From the NCBI RefSeq assembly GCF_010671925.1, contig NZ_JAAHIH010000010.1:142382-206381 (forward strand): DNA of 64,000 nucleotides. The letters are read 5' to 3'. The stretch's first letter is position 1. The number at the start of each line of letters is the position of its first letter. Shown piece by piece: positions 33,407 to 42,899 of the stretch. Source of the stretch: Moorena sp. SIOASIH. GTDB taxonomy: Bacteria > Cyanobacteriota > Cyanobacteriia > Cyanobacteriales > Coleofasciculaceae. A program made the translations under genes and the position numbers. The notes under the pieces are model-generated. The model searched no databases. It saw only the letters and a list, made by a program, of their open reading frames with translations, and was not told where the DNA came from.

Positions 33407-34360
33407 ATGGTTTCTAATGATAACTTTGCAGACCGGGTATTCTTAAACGGTACATCAGTTAGTACCACAGGCACTAACGTCGGTTTCACTGGGGAGCCAG
33501 GTGAGCCGAATCATGCACGATTTGACCCCCAGTTGAATTCTGCGTGGTGGTCTTGGACAGCTCCCGCTGATGGTATCGTGACCATTGACACTTTTGGGAG
33601 TAACTACGACACTACCCTAGCAGTCTACACCGGTTCAGCAGTTAACAGCTTAACAGAGATTGACAGTAATGATGACAGCTTTAGCTTGAACAATAACATT
33701 TTTACTTTTCAAAGCGCAGTTCAATTTACTGTTAACGCTGGTACAACCTACCAAATTGCTGTTGATGGCTTTTTCTCCAGCACAGGCTTAATTGATCTCA
33801 ACATCAACTTAGATATTGACGACAATCTTATTTTGGGAACATCAAACGATGATACCCTGTTCGGCACTGTCGAAAACGATCAGATTGAGGGTTTGGCTGG
33901 CAATGACACAATCTTTGGTAGTGAGGGAATTAATACCCTTCTCGGCGGTGATGGTAATGACGTGATCTACGGTGGTTCACAGCTGGATGTGATTCGCGGT
34001 GGTAGCGGTAACGATACCATTTTCGCCAGTGAGGGTAATAATGAAATCTTTGGTGGTTCTGGTGATGACGTCATCTATTCTGGCTCTGGGGATGATTTCA
34101 TTAATAGTGGTACTGGTAACGACACCCTTTTCCTAGGGGGTGGTGAGGATATAATTGTCCTCGAAAGCGGCAATGGCTTTGATACTATCAACAACTTCCA
34201 GCTTGGTCTAACTACCTTTGATGTTGCCAATCCTAATCAGCTGAGCATCGTGGATGGTAATAATGGTGCCGAAATCTCGAGCGGCGGAAACCTCCTGGCT
34301 GTGGTGAGTTCGACTCAAGCTAGCACTCTCAACGACAATTTCGATCAGGTGTTTGTCTAG
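33407..34360 (+). CDS. RTX-type calcium-binding repeat protein 3
   Basis: This 317-residue protein has the same architecture as gene 1: an N-terminal beta domain (SNDNFADRVFLNGTSVSTTG, AWWSWTAPADGIVTIDTFGS), then nonapeptides (LLGGDGNDVIYGGSQLDVI) and the shared C-terminal cap. It has fewer 36-residue units than gene 1 and a short NNNIFTF insertion in the beta domain. ATG at 33407, by alignment with gene 1; a GTG 48 nt upstream is in frame. A variant of the CCGGAG hairpin follows it. Confidence 0.85.
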   Translation: MVSNDNFADRVFLNGTSVSTTGTNVGFTGEPGEPNHARFDPQLNSAWWSWTAPADGIVTIDTFGSNYDTTLAVYTGSAVNSLTEIDSNDDSFSLNNNIFTFQSAVQFTVNAGTTYQIAVDGFFSSTGLIDLNINLDIDDNLILGTSNDDTLFGTVENDQIEGLAGNDTIFGSEGINTLLGGDGNDVIYGGSQLDVIRGGSGNDTIFASEGNNEIFGGSGDDVIYSGSGDDFINSGTGNDTLFLGGGEDIIVLESGNGFDTINNFQLGLTTFDVANPNQLSIVDGNNGAEISSGGNLLAVVSSTQASTLNDNFDQVFV

Positions 34361-34779
34361 GGTTTTTCTGTAAGCCTGCGGTAGAGCAAAGCTTGCCGGA
34401 GCATAAAATAATTTTTTGGCATAATTATTGTTAGATGAGGAGAGGAAGATCACAGAATTATAACTTCGGTGATCTTCCCCCTCTTGCCCTTGTTGCGATT
34501 CTCACCAATGAATGATATTATATCGGGATGATTAGTGATAAAAAACCATCTCCGATTCAACCTTACTCCTTTCCTTCAGCATAGCTGCCTTACTTTTTGC
34601 CCGTGCGCGAATCACAATATTATACCAGATATAGCATTTCCAAATGAATGGTAAAAAAAGATCACAGTTCTTTCCATTCCCAAAAATTACTATATACTTT
34701 CTTGTCTCTTGCCTCTTGCCTCTTGCCTTTTGCCTTTCTCAAGGTAGACTATGTTCACAACTGAAATAAAAATGCTATA
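34361..34779. other. intergenic region after the RTX cluster
   Basis: It has a CTGCGG...CCGGAG hairpin (about 34376-34401), then the 34443-34478 hairpin, and a short CCTCTTG array near 34712-34735. No gene. Confidence 0.5.
34443..34478 (+). terminator. hairpin between RTX gene 3 and ABC permease
   Basis: GGAAGATCAC and GTGATCTTCC form a perfect 10-bp stem with a 15-nt loop between convergent genes. There is no long T-tract. Confidence 0.55.
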
Positions 34780-35667
34780 TCAACGCCACAACCTCTTAAT
34801 TTCCTGCCAAATTTGTGATTGTCCTAACTGAGTATTCGGATGAGTTAACACTCCCTGACTGGGACTAAATAAAAATGCCAGCATAAATAAACCAAAAGCT
34901 ACTAAAACAATTGCTGGTCCAGAAGGCAGATTAAAAAAATAACTCAGGTACATACCAGTAATACTAGCTACTACCCCAAGGGCTGAACCCAAAATCATCA
35001 TCTGGTGTAACCGATTGACTAATAAATAAGCTGTTGCTCCTGGTGTGATTAACATGGCTAGCACCAAGATCACTCCAACTCCTTTGAGGCTAGCGACAAT
35101 GGTCAAGGCAATCAAGATCATCAGACCAAAGTTCAGCAAGTTGGTTGGTAAACCTGCTGCTTTTGCCCCTAATGGGTCAAAGGTATAATACATTAATTCT
35201 TTGTACAGCAGGAGAATGATTGATAGTACAATCGCGGTGATAATGGCTGTATTGATGACTTCTTCATTGGTGACACTCAAAATATTGCCGAATAGGAAGT
35301 GATTGAGGTCAATTTTGTTATCTTTCTGCATCACCGTAATTAAGGTGATGCCTAGGGCAAAGAAAGCGGAAAACACAATCCCCATAGCGGCATCTTCTTT
35401 AATTTGCGATCGCGTCCGGATCCAAGTAATCACCACAGTGCTAACCACTCCAGCAATAAACGCTCCCACAAAAATGTCAGCACCGATCATAAATGCGATC
35501 GCTAATCCCGGTAGTACAGAATGACTGATAGCATCTCCGAGTAACGCAAGTCGCTGTACCATGAGGTAGCTACCAACTGCCGCACAAACGATGCCCACTA
35601 AAACCGCAGTAATTAGCGATCGCTGCATAAACCCATAGTGCAACGGCTCAATTAAAACCTCTAACAT
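34780..35667 (-). CDS. Mn/Zn-type ABC transporter permease
   Basis: The protein has 295 residues and about eight to nine membrane helices. The family core is clear: GSYLMVQRLALLGDAISHSVLPGLAIA, then DPLGAKAAGLPT and GVGVILVLAMLITPGATAYLL. This is the ABC-3 class (ZnuB/MntB/PsaB-like), which imports Mn2+, Zn2+ or Fe2+. The partner ATPase lies upstream on the same strand at 36045, separated by a 377-bp repeat-filled spacer; the binding protein is divergent at 37184. ATG start at 35667. Confidence 0.93.
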   Translation of the reverse strand: MLEVLIEPLHYGFMQRSLITAVLVGIVCAAVGSYLMVQRLALLGDAISHSVLPGLAIAFMIGADIFVGAFIAGVVSTVVITWIRTRSQIKEDAAMGIVFSAFFALGITLITVMQKDNKIDLNHFLFGNILSVTNEEVINTAIITAIVLSIILLLYKELMYYTFDPLGAKAAGLPTNLLNFGLMILIALTIVASLKGVGVILVLAMLITPGATAYLLVNRLHQMMILGSALGVVASITGMYLSYFFNLPSGPAIVLVAFGLFMLAFLFSPSQGVLTHPNTQLGQSQIWQEIKRLWR

Positions 35668-36044
35668 ATAGCATTTTTAGGTGATTTGTGAACATACTCC
35701 TTCAGGAAAGGCAAGAGGCAAGAGGCAAGAGGCAAGAGTTAATCAAGCATAGAATAATTTTCGGTAATATCTTGTGCATTTAAAGTGTATATTAGTGAAA
35801 TCAAATAAAAAAAATAGAGCCCAGTCCCCTTTTGCCTTTTGCCTTTTGCCTTTTGCCTTTTGCCTTTTGCCTTTTGCCTTTTGCCTTTTGCCTTTTGCCT
35901 TTTGCCTTTTGCCTTTTGCCTTTTGCCTTTTGCCTTTTGCCTTTTGCCTTTTGCCTTTTGCCTTTTGCCTTTTGCCTTTTGCCTTTTGCCTTTTGCCTTT
36001 TGCCTTTTGCCTTTTGCCTTTTGCCTTTTGCCTTTTGCCTTCTT
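35668..36044. repeat. GCCTTTT heptanucleotide array inside the transporter operon
   Basis: About 30 uninterrupted 7-bp copies run from about 35829 to 36038, with a small GGCAAGA array at 35712-35736. Because 7 is coprime to 3, every frame is open, which yields spurious ORFs on both strands. Confidence 0.95.
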
Positions 36045-36863
36045 TCACTTTACAGCAACTGGATCTAACCAAAAAACGACTTGACCACCATAAGCCTGTT
36101 GCATATTAGCTGCACTCAATACCTCTTGCCTAGAGCCACTAGCAATTAACTCCCGATTCAACAAAATCAAATCATCAAAATGAGTCATCGCTTCTCCCAA
36201 ATCATGGTGAACTACTAGCACAATTTTTCCGGCATCGGCGAGTTGATGGAGGATAGTAAAAATTACAGCTTCAGTTTTTTTGTCAATACCAGCCATCGGT
36301 TCATCAAAACAGAATATATCTGCTTGTTCAGCTAATGCTTTAGCGAGAAAAACCCGTTGCTGCTGTCCTCCCGATAGCTGTCCAATCGGACGATTGCGGT
36401 AATCACTCATGCCAACTTGTTCAATTGCATCTGCTGCGATCCGCCGGGATACCGTAGAAAAGCGACGAAACCATCCTGTTTTGCGGACTCTACCCATTAG
36501 CACAACATCCCAGACAGTCGCGGGATAAGTCCAGTCAATTTGCGTCCGCTGTGGCATATAAGCCACATTTTCTAACTGTTCTATCAAGGGTTTTCCCTGA
36601 TACATAGCTTTGCCTGTGGCAGTGGGAACTAACCCCAGCATGGCTTTCATCAAAGTACTTTTCCCTGCACCATTAGGACCAATAATTCCGGTTAATCGTC
36701 CTGGTTTGATCTCACAGTTGATATCCCTGAGTGCTTCTACTAGGCGGTAGTGTACACCCAGTTGCCTCAGGGTAATGGTTCCTGTCTGGGACAGATTGCT
36801 ATATCCAGCTTGGTGTTTCCTCTTAGGAGAAGCAAGGTGATGAACCGAGGCAGCATCTGGCAT
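36045..36863 (-). CDS. Mn/Zn-type ABC transporter ATP-binding protein
   Basis: This 272-residue ABC ATPase has Walker A GIIGPNGAGKSTLMKAML, signature LSGGQQQRVFLAKAL, Walker B ADIFCFDEPMAGID and switch His VVHHDL. MPQRTQIDWTYPATVWDVVLMGR in the Q-loop region is typical of Mn/Zn importers. An open frame extends to 36968, but those 35 residues are hydrophobic and unlike the family; the ATG at 36863 is preferred. It couples ATP hydrolysis to import through the permease at 34780. Confidence 0.92.
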   Translation of the reverse strand: MPDAASVHHLASPKRKHQAGYSNLSQTGTITLRQLGVHYRLVEALRDINCEIKPGRLTGIIGPNGAGKSTLMKAMLGLVPTATGKAMYQGKPLIEQLENVAYMPQRTQIDWTYPATVWDVVLMGRVRKTGWFRRFSTVSRRIAADAIEQVGMSDYRNRPIGQLSGGQQQRVFLAKALAEQADIFCFDEPMAGIDKKTEAVIFTILHQLADAGKIVLVVHHDLGEAMTHFDDLILLNRELIASGSRQEVLSAANMQQAYGGQVVFWLDPVAVK

Positions 36864-37183
36864 AGAGGGTTCCGGAAACAAAAAATGAAACAAATATGAA
36901 AATAGTTTACCATGAAAAATGAAAAGAATATGATAAGACTTATGCTGCAAACCCAGTTTCTTAGGCATGTAGCGCCTTCATGAGGGGGTTTCCACGCCAG
37001 TTGCTCATGGCGCATGGGTCTGTGTGGGTCACCTGCGTCCGCACTGCTGTTTGCCCTGTGGAACGCCAGTCGCTCATGGGGGGAACCCCCAAGACCGGGC
37101 TGGATCGCTGTTTCAATCCCCTGAATTCCTTCGTGGGGTATTTTTGAATTTTGAATTGATAATTTTGAATTGGAGCAAAGCGG
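36864..37183. promoter_or_regulatory. divergent control region of the transporter genes
   Basis: It must hold promoters for both directions. It includes an AT-rich run with several ATGAAAA/TTTTCAT-like motifs (36880-36945), possible sites for a Fur/Zur-type regulator, though none matches a consensus fully. A direct repeat CGCCAGT(T/C)GCTCATGG also occurs twice (near 36999 and 37062). Confidence 0.4.
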
Positions 37184-38161
37184 TTGAGAATAATTACTCA
37201 GTCCCAGACTAGAAAGCCCCAATGGTGGCTAACAGTAGTAATCATTTTAGGAGTCTGGATAAGTGGGTGTGATACCACCGGAACAAAGCAGAGTGGTATT
37301 GATGGCGATGATAAGCCGAATGTAGTTACCACTAGCACTATCATTACTGACTGGACGAAACAAGTAGGAGGAGATGAAATTGAACTGACGGGTATCCTAA
37401 AACCGGGAGCAGATCCCCATGTCTATGAGCCAGTCCCAGCAGATACTATAGCGTTGGAACAAGCAAATCTGATTTTCTACAATGGCTACAATCTAGAACC
37501 AGCACTGATTAAGCTGATTAAGTCTGCTGGGGTTAAGGTCAAGAGCTTTGCGGTTGGGGAAGTGGTGTCACCCTTGGATTTTGAATACGAAGGAAAGAAG
37601 GAACCGGATCCTCATGTTTGGGGGGATGCTAAAAATGCGATCGCAATGGTCAATGCCATTCGGGATCAGTTGATTGAACTCTCACCAGAGGACAAGGAAG
37701 AATTTACCAAGAATGCAGCACAGCTAACTGCTGAATTGAAAAAGCTTGATGGTTGGATTATCCAGCAGATTCAAACTATTCCTCAGAAGCACCGCTACCT
37801 AGTCACAACTCATGATGCTTTTCAATATTATGCTCGTGCCTATGGCATACCAGTGGCTGGAACCTTAATTGGCATGAATACTGAGGAACAACCCAGTGCT
37901 CAGACTGTCAAGGGTTTGGCAGACGCTATCAAAAAAATTGGGGTTCCGGTGATTTTTGCCGAAACCACGATTAACCCAGCTTTGATCAACACTGTGGCCC
38001 AGGAAGCTGGAGTGAAGTTAGCGCCACAAGAATTATACTCTGATTCCTTAGGTGTACCAGGTAGTGAAGCTGATACTTACATTAAAATGTTAATCACTAA
38101 TACTCACACAGTTGTGGAAGCCTTAGGAGGCAACTATCAAACGTTTAATCCAGTTGAGTAA
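37184..38161 (+). CDS. Mn/Zn-type ABC transporter substrate-binding lipoprotein
   Basis: This 325-residue lipoprotein has signal helix WLTVVIILGVWISGC, with the lipobox Cys at about residue 29. Metal ligands of the PsaA/ZnuA (cluster 9) fold are visible: PGADPHVYEP, PDPHVWGDAKNA, VTTHDAFQYYARAYGI and the Asp near the end (LYSDSLG). There is no His-rich loop, which leans toward Mn rather than Zn. The start is a TTG at 37184 preceded by GGAG about 10 nt upstream; no ATG is available. It is divergent from its ATPase, unlike the mntCAB order in Synechocystis. Confidence 0.9.
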   Translation: MRIITQSQTRKPQWWLTVVIILGVWISGCDTTGTKQSGIDGDDKPNVVTTSTIITDWTKQVGGDEIELTGILKPGADPHVYEPVPADTIALEQANLIFYNGYNLEPALIKLIKSAGVKVKSFAVGEVVSPLDFEYEGKKEPDPHVWGDAKNAIAMVNAIRDQLIELSPEDKEEFTKNAAQLTAELKKLDGWIIQQIQTIPQKHRYLVTTHDAFQYYARAYGIPVAGTLIGMNTEEQPSAQTVKGLADAIKKIGVPVIFAETTINPALINTVAQEAGVKLAPQELYSDSLGVPGSEADTYIKMLITNTHTVVEALGGNYQTFNPVE

Positions 38162-38218
38162 TGTACTTGACTAATGCAGTTTACTATTTGCCAGAGACTT
38201 GTTTAAGTTTTCAATCAT

Positions 38219-38992
38219 TTAAGCAATCAATGAACTCTGCTCCACATCTATCATCCTAAAATAAAGTACCTGTTCATTAATTTCAAGATTATTGATCATC
38301 TTCACAGTAGCCAGTAAACCTTCACTAATCAGTTCGCTCTTGACTTCACCGTATTCCGTCTGCAAGATAATATTTTTTTCCCGGTCATCATTGGAGACAT
38401 TATTAGGATCTGTCCAGGTTCCTTCTCCTCCTATTTGGGTTACGGCTACCATGAAGTCTATAACGTGGAATTTATGCTCTGGTACGATCAGCGTCAACAG
38501 TTCCCGTTCTACTCGATCAAATCGAACATTGGTATCTTCATCCCCAAAGAGCAGTGCGTAAAATACATCTTTAGCTTCAAGCAAAAGTTCGTTACCCTTA
38601 CTACTCCTTTCGGTGTTAGTAATTAGGGCTGTCCCTTTTTGAGGGGGATTATTTAGGTATCCTTCTGCTTCAAGTTGCTCCCGATCTAGTCTCTTATACC
38701 TCTTGATAATTTGGGCTAGTTTGTCCTCATCAAGCTCTATCTTGGAGATGCGTTCAAGTCTAGCCCGGTGTTTTCTTTCTTTATCTTCTAACGCTAGAGC
38801 TAGCTTCTGGGTAGTTGGCGGTTGTATCCCACAGACCAATTGGTTGTCTCGGCTCAAGGTTAATGAGATGATCTGCTCTACTAACCACTCTTTATCCTGG
38901 TTCATCAGCATTTTGCGCAACCGCTCACTGAATTCGTCAGATAACTCTGTCTTGATTTGGTCGATTAATTTTTTAAGGGTTGTCACGGTCAC
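38219..38992 (-). CDS. hypothetical protein
   Basis: This 257-residue, charged, helical protein has no membrane segment or signal peptide. The N-terminus TLKKLIDQIKTELSDEFSERLRKML resembles a coiled region; KLAQIIKRYKRLDREQLEAEGYL follows, then a mixed alpha/beta C-terminal half (ERELLTLIVPEHKFHVIDFMVAVTQIGGEGTW). I do not recognise a family. It stands alone between the metal transporter and a TPR gene. ATG start at 38992. Confidence 0.65.
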   Translation of the reverse strand: MTVTTLKKLIDQIKTELSDEFSERLRKMLMNQDKEWLVEQIISLTLSRDNQLVCGIQPPTTQKLALALEDKERKHRARLERISKIELDEDKLAQIIKRYKRLDREQLEAEGYLNNPPQKGTALITNTERSSKGNELLLEAKDVFYALLFGDEDTNVRFDRVERELLTLIVPEHKFHVIDFMVAVTQIGGEGTWTDPNNVSNDDREKNIILQTEYGEVKSELISEGLLATVKMINNLEINEQVLYFRMIDVEQSSLIA

Positions 38993-39479
38993 TCTCCTTC
39001 TATGCTGTAGTCACCCATTTAACTGGCCTATACCAAGTGCCGGTCAAAGTAGTAATTTACTGATAGGATTACCGTTGCTGTTGACTAGTATTTGACTAGT
39101 ATTTGACTATTAATAGTTAACATTTAACCCTCAACGGTCAACCTTAAACATAGTTACCCCAAGGAATGCAACATGGTATTACTTAATATTTTGGCTTGAA
39201 AAATTAGAAATTGGGAATTGGCTGGACAAGATTCAATAGAAGAAATGTGCTATAAGTTACCAAATTACAAAAAACTAAGCTATTAAACCGGTAACTTGTA
39301 CATTCAAGTATATGGAGCAGATGGAGTAACGGATGGATTAGGGGATGTTTTGACGCTGATTCCCTTAAAACTCTCTTTATTATTGCCTTTTGCCAATAGC
39401 CATGCATGCCTTTTGCCTTAAAAGGATAAGCAATGTCGCTCACTCGTAATGAGAATTGCTATAAATACAATGGTCATAT
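38993..39479. other. intergenic region, nothing assigned
   Basis: This 487-bp stretch contains a double GACTAGTATTT direct repeat (39085-39106), short GGTCAACC-like repeats, and a GCCTTTTG fragment (39385-39418). No gene, terminator or RNA could be supported. Confidence 0.4.
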
Positions 39480-40721
39480 CTATCGATTAATTAGGTCTTG
39501 CAACCGTTGCTCATCTTTAATCATGTCAAAATCCGCCTCAATATTAATAAGATACTTAAGTCTATCATTCAAACTCATCGCTTGTTCTAGACTGGCAATT
39601 GCTGAGTCAATCTCACCGTTTAAGGCATAATAACAAGCTTGGTTGTAGTAAAGATTAGATGAATTTGATTTTAGCTGCCGTACTCTTTCCAAACTGTCCC
39701 AGGCTTCTTCATAGCGACCAAGTTTGATCAAGGCATAGGCTCTATGGTTCCAAGCATGATGAAAATCTGGGTTGATCTGAATAACCTGATCATAGGAAAT
39801 CAGTGCTTCTTCATAGTGTTCCATGTATCTGAGAGTATAACCTTGTCCAAACCAACTCCTAAAGTTGTTCGGATTAATTTTAATCGCCTCGGCATGGGCA
39901 GCGAGGGATTCTTCATATCGCTTTAATCTCTGCAGGGCTTGGCCTTTTCCTGACCAAGCCACATCGGAATCTGGCTGGAGCTGAAGCGCTTTTTCATAGG
40001 ATGCGATCGCATCTTCATAGCGATTTTCAATCCAGAGAGCGTGCCCTTGATTGATATAGTCATCAACCGTTAAATAAAGCTGGGGATTGGCAGACTTTAA
40101 CGACTCCAGCTGTTTAGTTAGCTCTTCCAGTTTTTGTTGGACTTCTGGAGCAACAAATTCTTCTTGGATAATGGACGGAGTAATTCGAGAAATTTCGTTA
40201 AAAATCTGCTCTTTCTCATGTTGAGCAGCCACAACTAGATGCTGGAGTTGAGAAACTAAATCAGATTTAAGGGTTTCCAGCTCCTGCTTGAAAGCTTCAA
40301 CTTGTCGTTTTAATTCCGTAGTGACTTCAGCATCAATTTGCTCTTTTATTTTTTGTTCAGCTTCTTCTTGGAATTGCTTTTGCGTCTCAGACACTAATTG
40401 GTTGATGATGCTACGACGTAGCAAGAGCACTGCCAGACTAGTAACAATAGGCATGGCAATTAGTACTGTAATTAAAAGGTTGAGCAGGTTAATCGTCCAG
40501 TCAAAGGTTCGATGAACTTCCGATTGGATATGATTGCGAATTGTATAACTTTTCTCTAGATGATCATTAATTAACCTTTCCACTTCCTCGCGTTGTTGGT
40601 TGGACAGTAGTGGAGTCGGTGGTGTAGCGTTAGGAAATGATGAATTAGGTTGAGCAATTGCCCCCTCAACTGATAGCAGTAAAGTAGCCAAAGTAATAGC
40701 AAGGTTAGGCTTGATTTTCAT
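39480..40721 (-). CDS. secreted or membrane-anchored TPR protein
   Basis: The protein has 413 residues from the ATG at 40721 (MKIKPNLAITLATLLLSVEGAIAQP, a signal peptide). The longer frame to 40817 runs toward MITE copy B and is rejected. A transmembrane segment follows (LLNLLITVLIAMPIVTSLAVLLLRR), then a coiled coil (about 110-200). C-terminal TPR repeats (HALWIENRYEDAIASYEKALQLQPDSDVAWSGKGQALQRLKRYEESLAAHAEAIKINPN) are of the type common in cyanobacteria. It is probably a protein-interaction scaffold at the membrane; the partner is unknown. Confidence 0.8.
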   Translation of the reverse strand: MKIKPNLAITLATLLLSVEGAIAQPNSSFPNATPPTPLLSNQQREEVERLINDHLEKSYTIRNHIQSEVHRTFDWTINLLNLLITVLIAMPIVTSLAVLLLRRSIINQLVSETQKQFQEEAEQKIKEQIDAEVTTELKRQVEAFKQELETLKSDLVSQLQHLVVAAQHEKEQIFNEISRITPSIIQEEFVAPEVQQKLEELTKQLESLKSANPQLYLTVDDYINQGHALWIENRYEDAIASYEKALQLQPDSDVAWSGKGQALQRLKRYEESLAAHAEAIKINPNNFRSWFGQGYTLRYMEHYEEALISYDQVIQINPDFHHAWNHRAYALIKLGRYEEAWDSLERVRQLKSNSSNLYYNQACYYALNGEIDSAIASLEQAMSLNDRLKYLINIEADFDMIKDEQRLQDLINR

Positions 40722-40786
40722 AACCACTGATATCAAGTATTGCCAATCCGAATGAACTGTGTTTTCATAATTGAGCGACAAGTAAT

Positions 40787-41009
40787 GTAAGCATTCAGCC
40801 GTCAGCCTAAGGCTCACGCTGCGCGAACAGCCGTCAGCCGTCAGCCGTCAGTGGTCAGTGGTCAGCTTATTTTATTCAAAAGTACCGATTGCGCTACGCG
40901 CACGCTGCGCGAACACTAGCGTGGCCATTTCCGTAGCTTGGCCTTTGGCTGATAGCTGATAGCTGATAGCTGATAGCTGATAGCTGATAGCTGATAGCTG
41001 AATGCTTAC
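40787..41009. mobile_element. MITE-like element, copy B
   Basis: A 223-bp element with the same terminal inverted repeats as copy A (GTAAGCATTCAGC / GCTGAATGCTTAC), flanked by the 8-bp duplication CAAGTAAT (40779-40786 and 41010-41017). The interior carries AGCCGTC copies, GCGCTACGCGCACGCTGCGCG palindromes and seven GATAGCT tandem copies. It sits between divergent genes, 39 bp before the antiporter start. Confidence 0.88.
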
Positions 41010-41048
41010 CAAGTAATTACATTTTATATACGAGCGCAAACATTTCGG

Positions 41049-42671
41049 ATGCTAGGCAGTACAATTTGGATCTTATTGATGGGCTTTTTTGGGGGTCAAT
41101 TTGCCCGTCGGTTGGGAGCACCTCCTTTGATTGGCATGATTGTGGTGGGTATCCTGATCGGACCAGAAGTGGGGGATGCGATCGCACCACAAGTCCTAGT
41201 TATTGCTGATGACCTACGCACCTTCGCAGTTATGGTCATTTTAATGCGGGCAGGACTGGGATTGGATATTGAGAAACTCATGGCACAAGGAACTGTTGCG
41301 GTAAGGTTAGGCTTTTTGCCCGCCATCACCGAAGCGATCGCAGTAGCTGTTGCTGCCATGATACTGTTTAATTTCGATTTTCCCACTGGATTACTCCTAG
41401 GCTGTGTAGTCGGAGCAGAATCCCCCGCCGTGATTGTGCCAGGAATGCTGCGACTCAAGAGTTTAGGCTGGGGCGTAGCTAAAGGGATACCAGATGTGAT
41501 TCTAACTGGGAGTGCCTTATCCGATGTCCTAGTATTGCTACTCTTCAGTTTGATGGTGAATTTCTTGGCACAGGGAACAATCAACAGTAATGCTCTCCAG
41601 TTCCTGCCCCTGCAAGTTCTGATCCAGGTCGCCCTTGGTGTCTTAATTGGATATATCGCTGCTCAGTTAATTATTTTCCTATTAACCAAACAAAAGTGGA
41701 CCGAAACTATCGTCCAAGATACCTTAATTACCGCAGCACTTGCCTTATTGTTGGTAGTGTTAGCTAAAACTATGCCATACTTTTCTGGCTATTTAGCCAC
41801 CATGGCAATGGGATTTTTCCTAATAGAATTAGACCCTCCCTTAGCACGACGCTTGCGGGTGGAATTTAACCATCTATGGGTAGTAGCAGAAATTCTTCTA
41901 TTTGTCTTGATGGGAGCCAGTATTCAACTGCGGGTATTAGAAACAACCCTGTTACCTGGCATTGTAATCCTCGCAATTGGGTTATTTATCGGTCGGATGG
42001 TCGGGTGGTATCTCTCCACATTGGGGAGTAATTGGACTTGGCGAGAGAAACTGTTTTTGTTACCCGGAAACTCCGCAAAAGCCACAGTACAAGCAGCGAT
42101 TGGTGGTATTCCCTTGAGTCAAGGGCTAGAAGGAGGTCAGACAATTTTAGCGATCGCAGCCCTCTCAATTTTGATTACCGCACCCCTAGGGGCTTGGGCA
42201 ATTCCCACCTTTGCCCCTAAACTCTTATCCCAAGACCCTGTAGACCCCACCAAGGTAAGCGTTGCGTCTCATACTCTCCTACTAGCCGCTGTCGATACCT
42301 CTAGTTTAGCCACCCAGGTATTAACTAAAGTAGCAGATTTAGCAAGACGAAGTAATGGGGAAGTTATTGTTTTACATGTGATCACCACATCAAATCAGCC
42401 AGAAGTCAAGCAGTTACAGAACCAAACCAAACGCTTGCTCTTGGATATTAGGCATCAGTTTATTACCGTAACCGGTTCGATTCCCGAAGAAATTGTTCGC
42501 ATAGCCCAAGAGCATCAAGTAACAGATATAGTGATCGGAAAACGGGGACATCAACCCTGGCAGCAAGTGCTGGTCGGTTCCGTATCTCAGGCAGTGTTAG
42601 AAACCAGTCCAATTCCAGTAATTTTGGTTGAAGAATTAGAACGAACCAAAGTAACTTATCCTAGCAAATAA
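41049..42671 (+). CDS. cation:proton antiporter with C-terminal UspA domain
   Basis: This 540-residue protein has about 12 membrane helices of the CPA (Kef/Nha-like) class (residues 1-400, with GGQFARRLGAPPLIGMIVVGILIGP and VVGAESPAVIVPGML). A universal-stress domain at about 405-530 has the nucleotide-binding signature GKRGHQPWQQVLVGSVSQAVL. It likely exchanges Na+ or K+ for H+ across the plasma membrane with regulation through the UspA tail. ATG at 41049. MITE copy B lies 39 bp upstream and may have replaced or altered the native promoter. Confidence 0.9.
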   Translation: MLGSTIWILLMGFFGGQFARRLGAPPLIGMIVVGILIGPEVGDAIAPQVLVIADDLRTFAVMVILMRAGLGLDIEKLMAQGTVAVRLGFLPAITEAIAVAVAAMILFNFDFPTGLLLGCVVGAESPAVIVPGMLRLKSLGWGVAKGIPDVILTGSALSDVLVLLLFSLMVNFLAQGTINSNALQFLPLQVLIQVALGVLIGYIAAQLIIFLLTKQKWTETIVQDTLITAALALLLVVLAKTMPYFSGYLATMAMGFFLIELDPPLARRLRVEFNHLWVVAEILLFVLMGASIQLRVLETTLLPGIVILAIGLFIGRMVGWYLSTLGSNWTWREKLFLLPGNSAKATVQAAIGGIPLSQGLEGGQTILAIAALSILITAPLGAWAIPTFAPKLLSQDPVDPTKVSVASHTLLLAAVDTSSLATQVLTKVADLARRSNGEVIVLHVITTSNQPEVKQLQNQTKRLLLDIRHQFITVTGSIPEEIVRIAQEHQVTDIVIGKRGHQPWQQVLVGSVSQAVLETSPIPVILVEELERTKVTYPSK

Positions 42672-42899
42672 CAATTATTGTAGTGCTCGAAATGCTATCA
42701 GGTGCTAGGCTTTAATAAGGACTAAAACCTAACACCTAAAAGCTAACACCTAAAATCTAACATCTTGCTCTAACCCTAAAAACTAAATTAACAGGGTATT
42801 AGTACTTAAGCTATCAGCTATCAGCTAATGCGCGTAGCGCAATCGGTGATTTTGAATAAAATAAGCTGACCGCTGACGGCTGACTGCTGAATACTTACA
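42672..42899. other. convergent spacer with STRR and MITE copy C
   Basis: It holds an AAACCTAACACCTAAAAGCT heptamer-like array (42722-42780) and MITE copy C. No gene. Confidence 0.6.
42806..42898. mobile_element. MITE-like element, copy C (short)
   Basis: A 93-bp element with right terminus GCTGAATACTTAC and a degraded left terminus (TTAAGCTATCAGC, 9 of 13 matching). It is flanked by the duplication ATTAGTAC (42798-42805 and 42899-42906). The right copy of the duplication contains the stop codon of the TPR gene ending at 42900, so the insertion preserved that gene. Confidence 0.8.

Noticed and set aside
35743..36109. Long ORFs on both strands with PFAFCLL or KAKGKRQ repeats
   Set aside because: All frames of the pure GCCTTTT array are open; not genes.
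36864..36968. 35-residue extension of the ABC ATPase
   Set aside because: Hydrophobic sequence unlike the family; a better ATG is at 36863.
39204..39443. 79-codon ORF
   Set aside because: No domain, repeat-derived portion, and no ribosome site.
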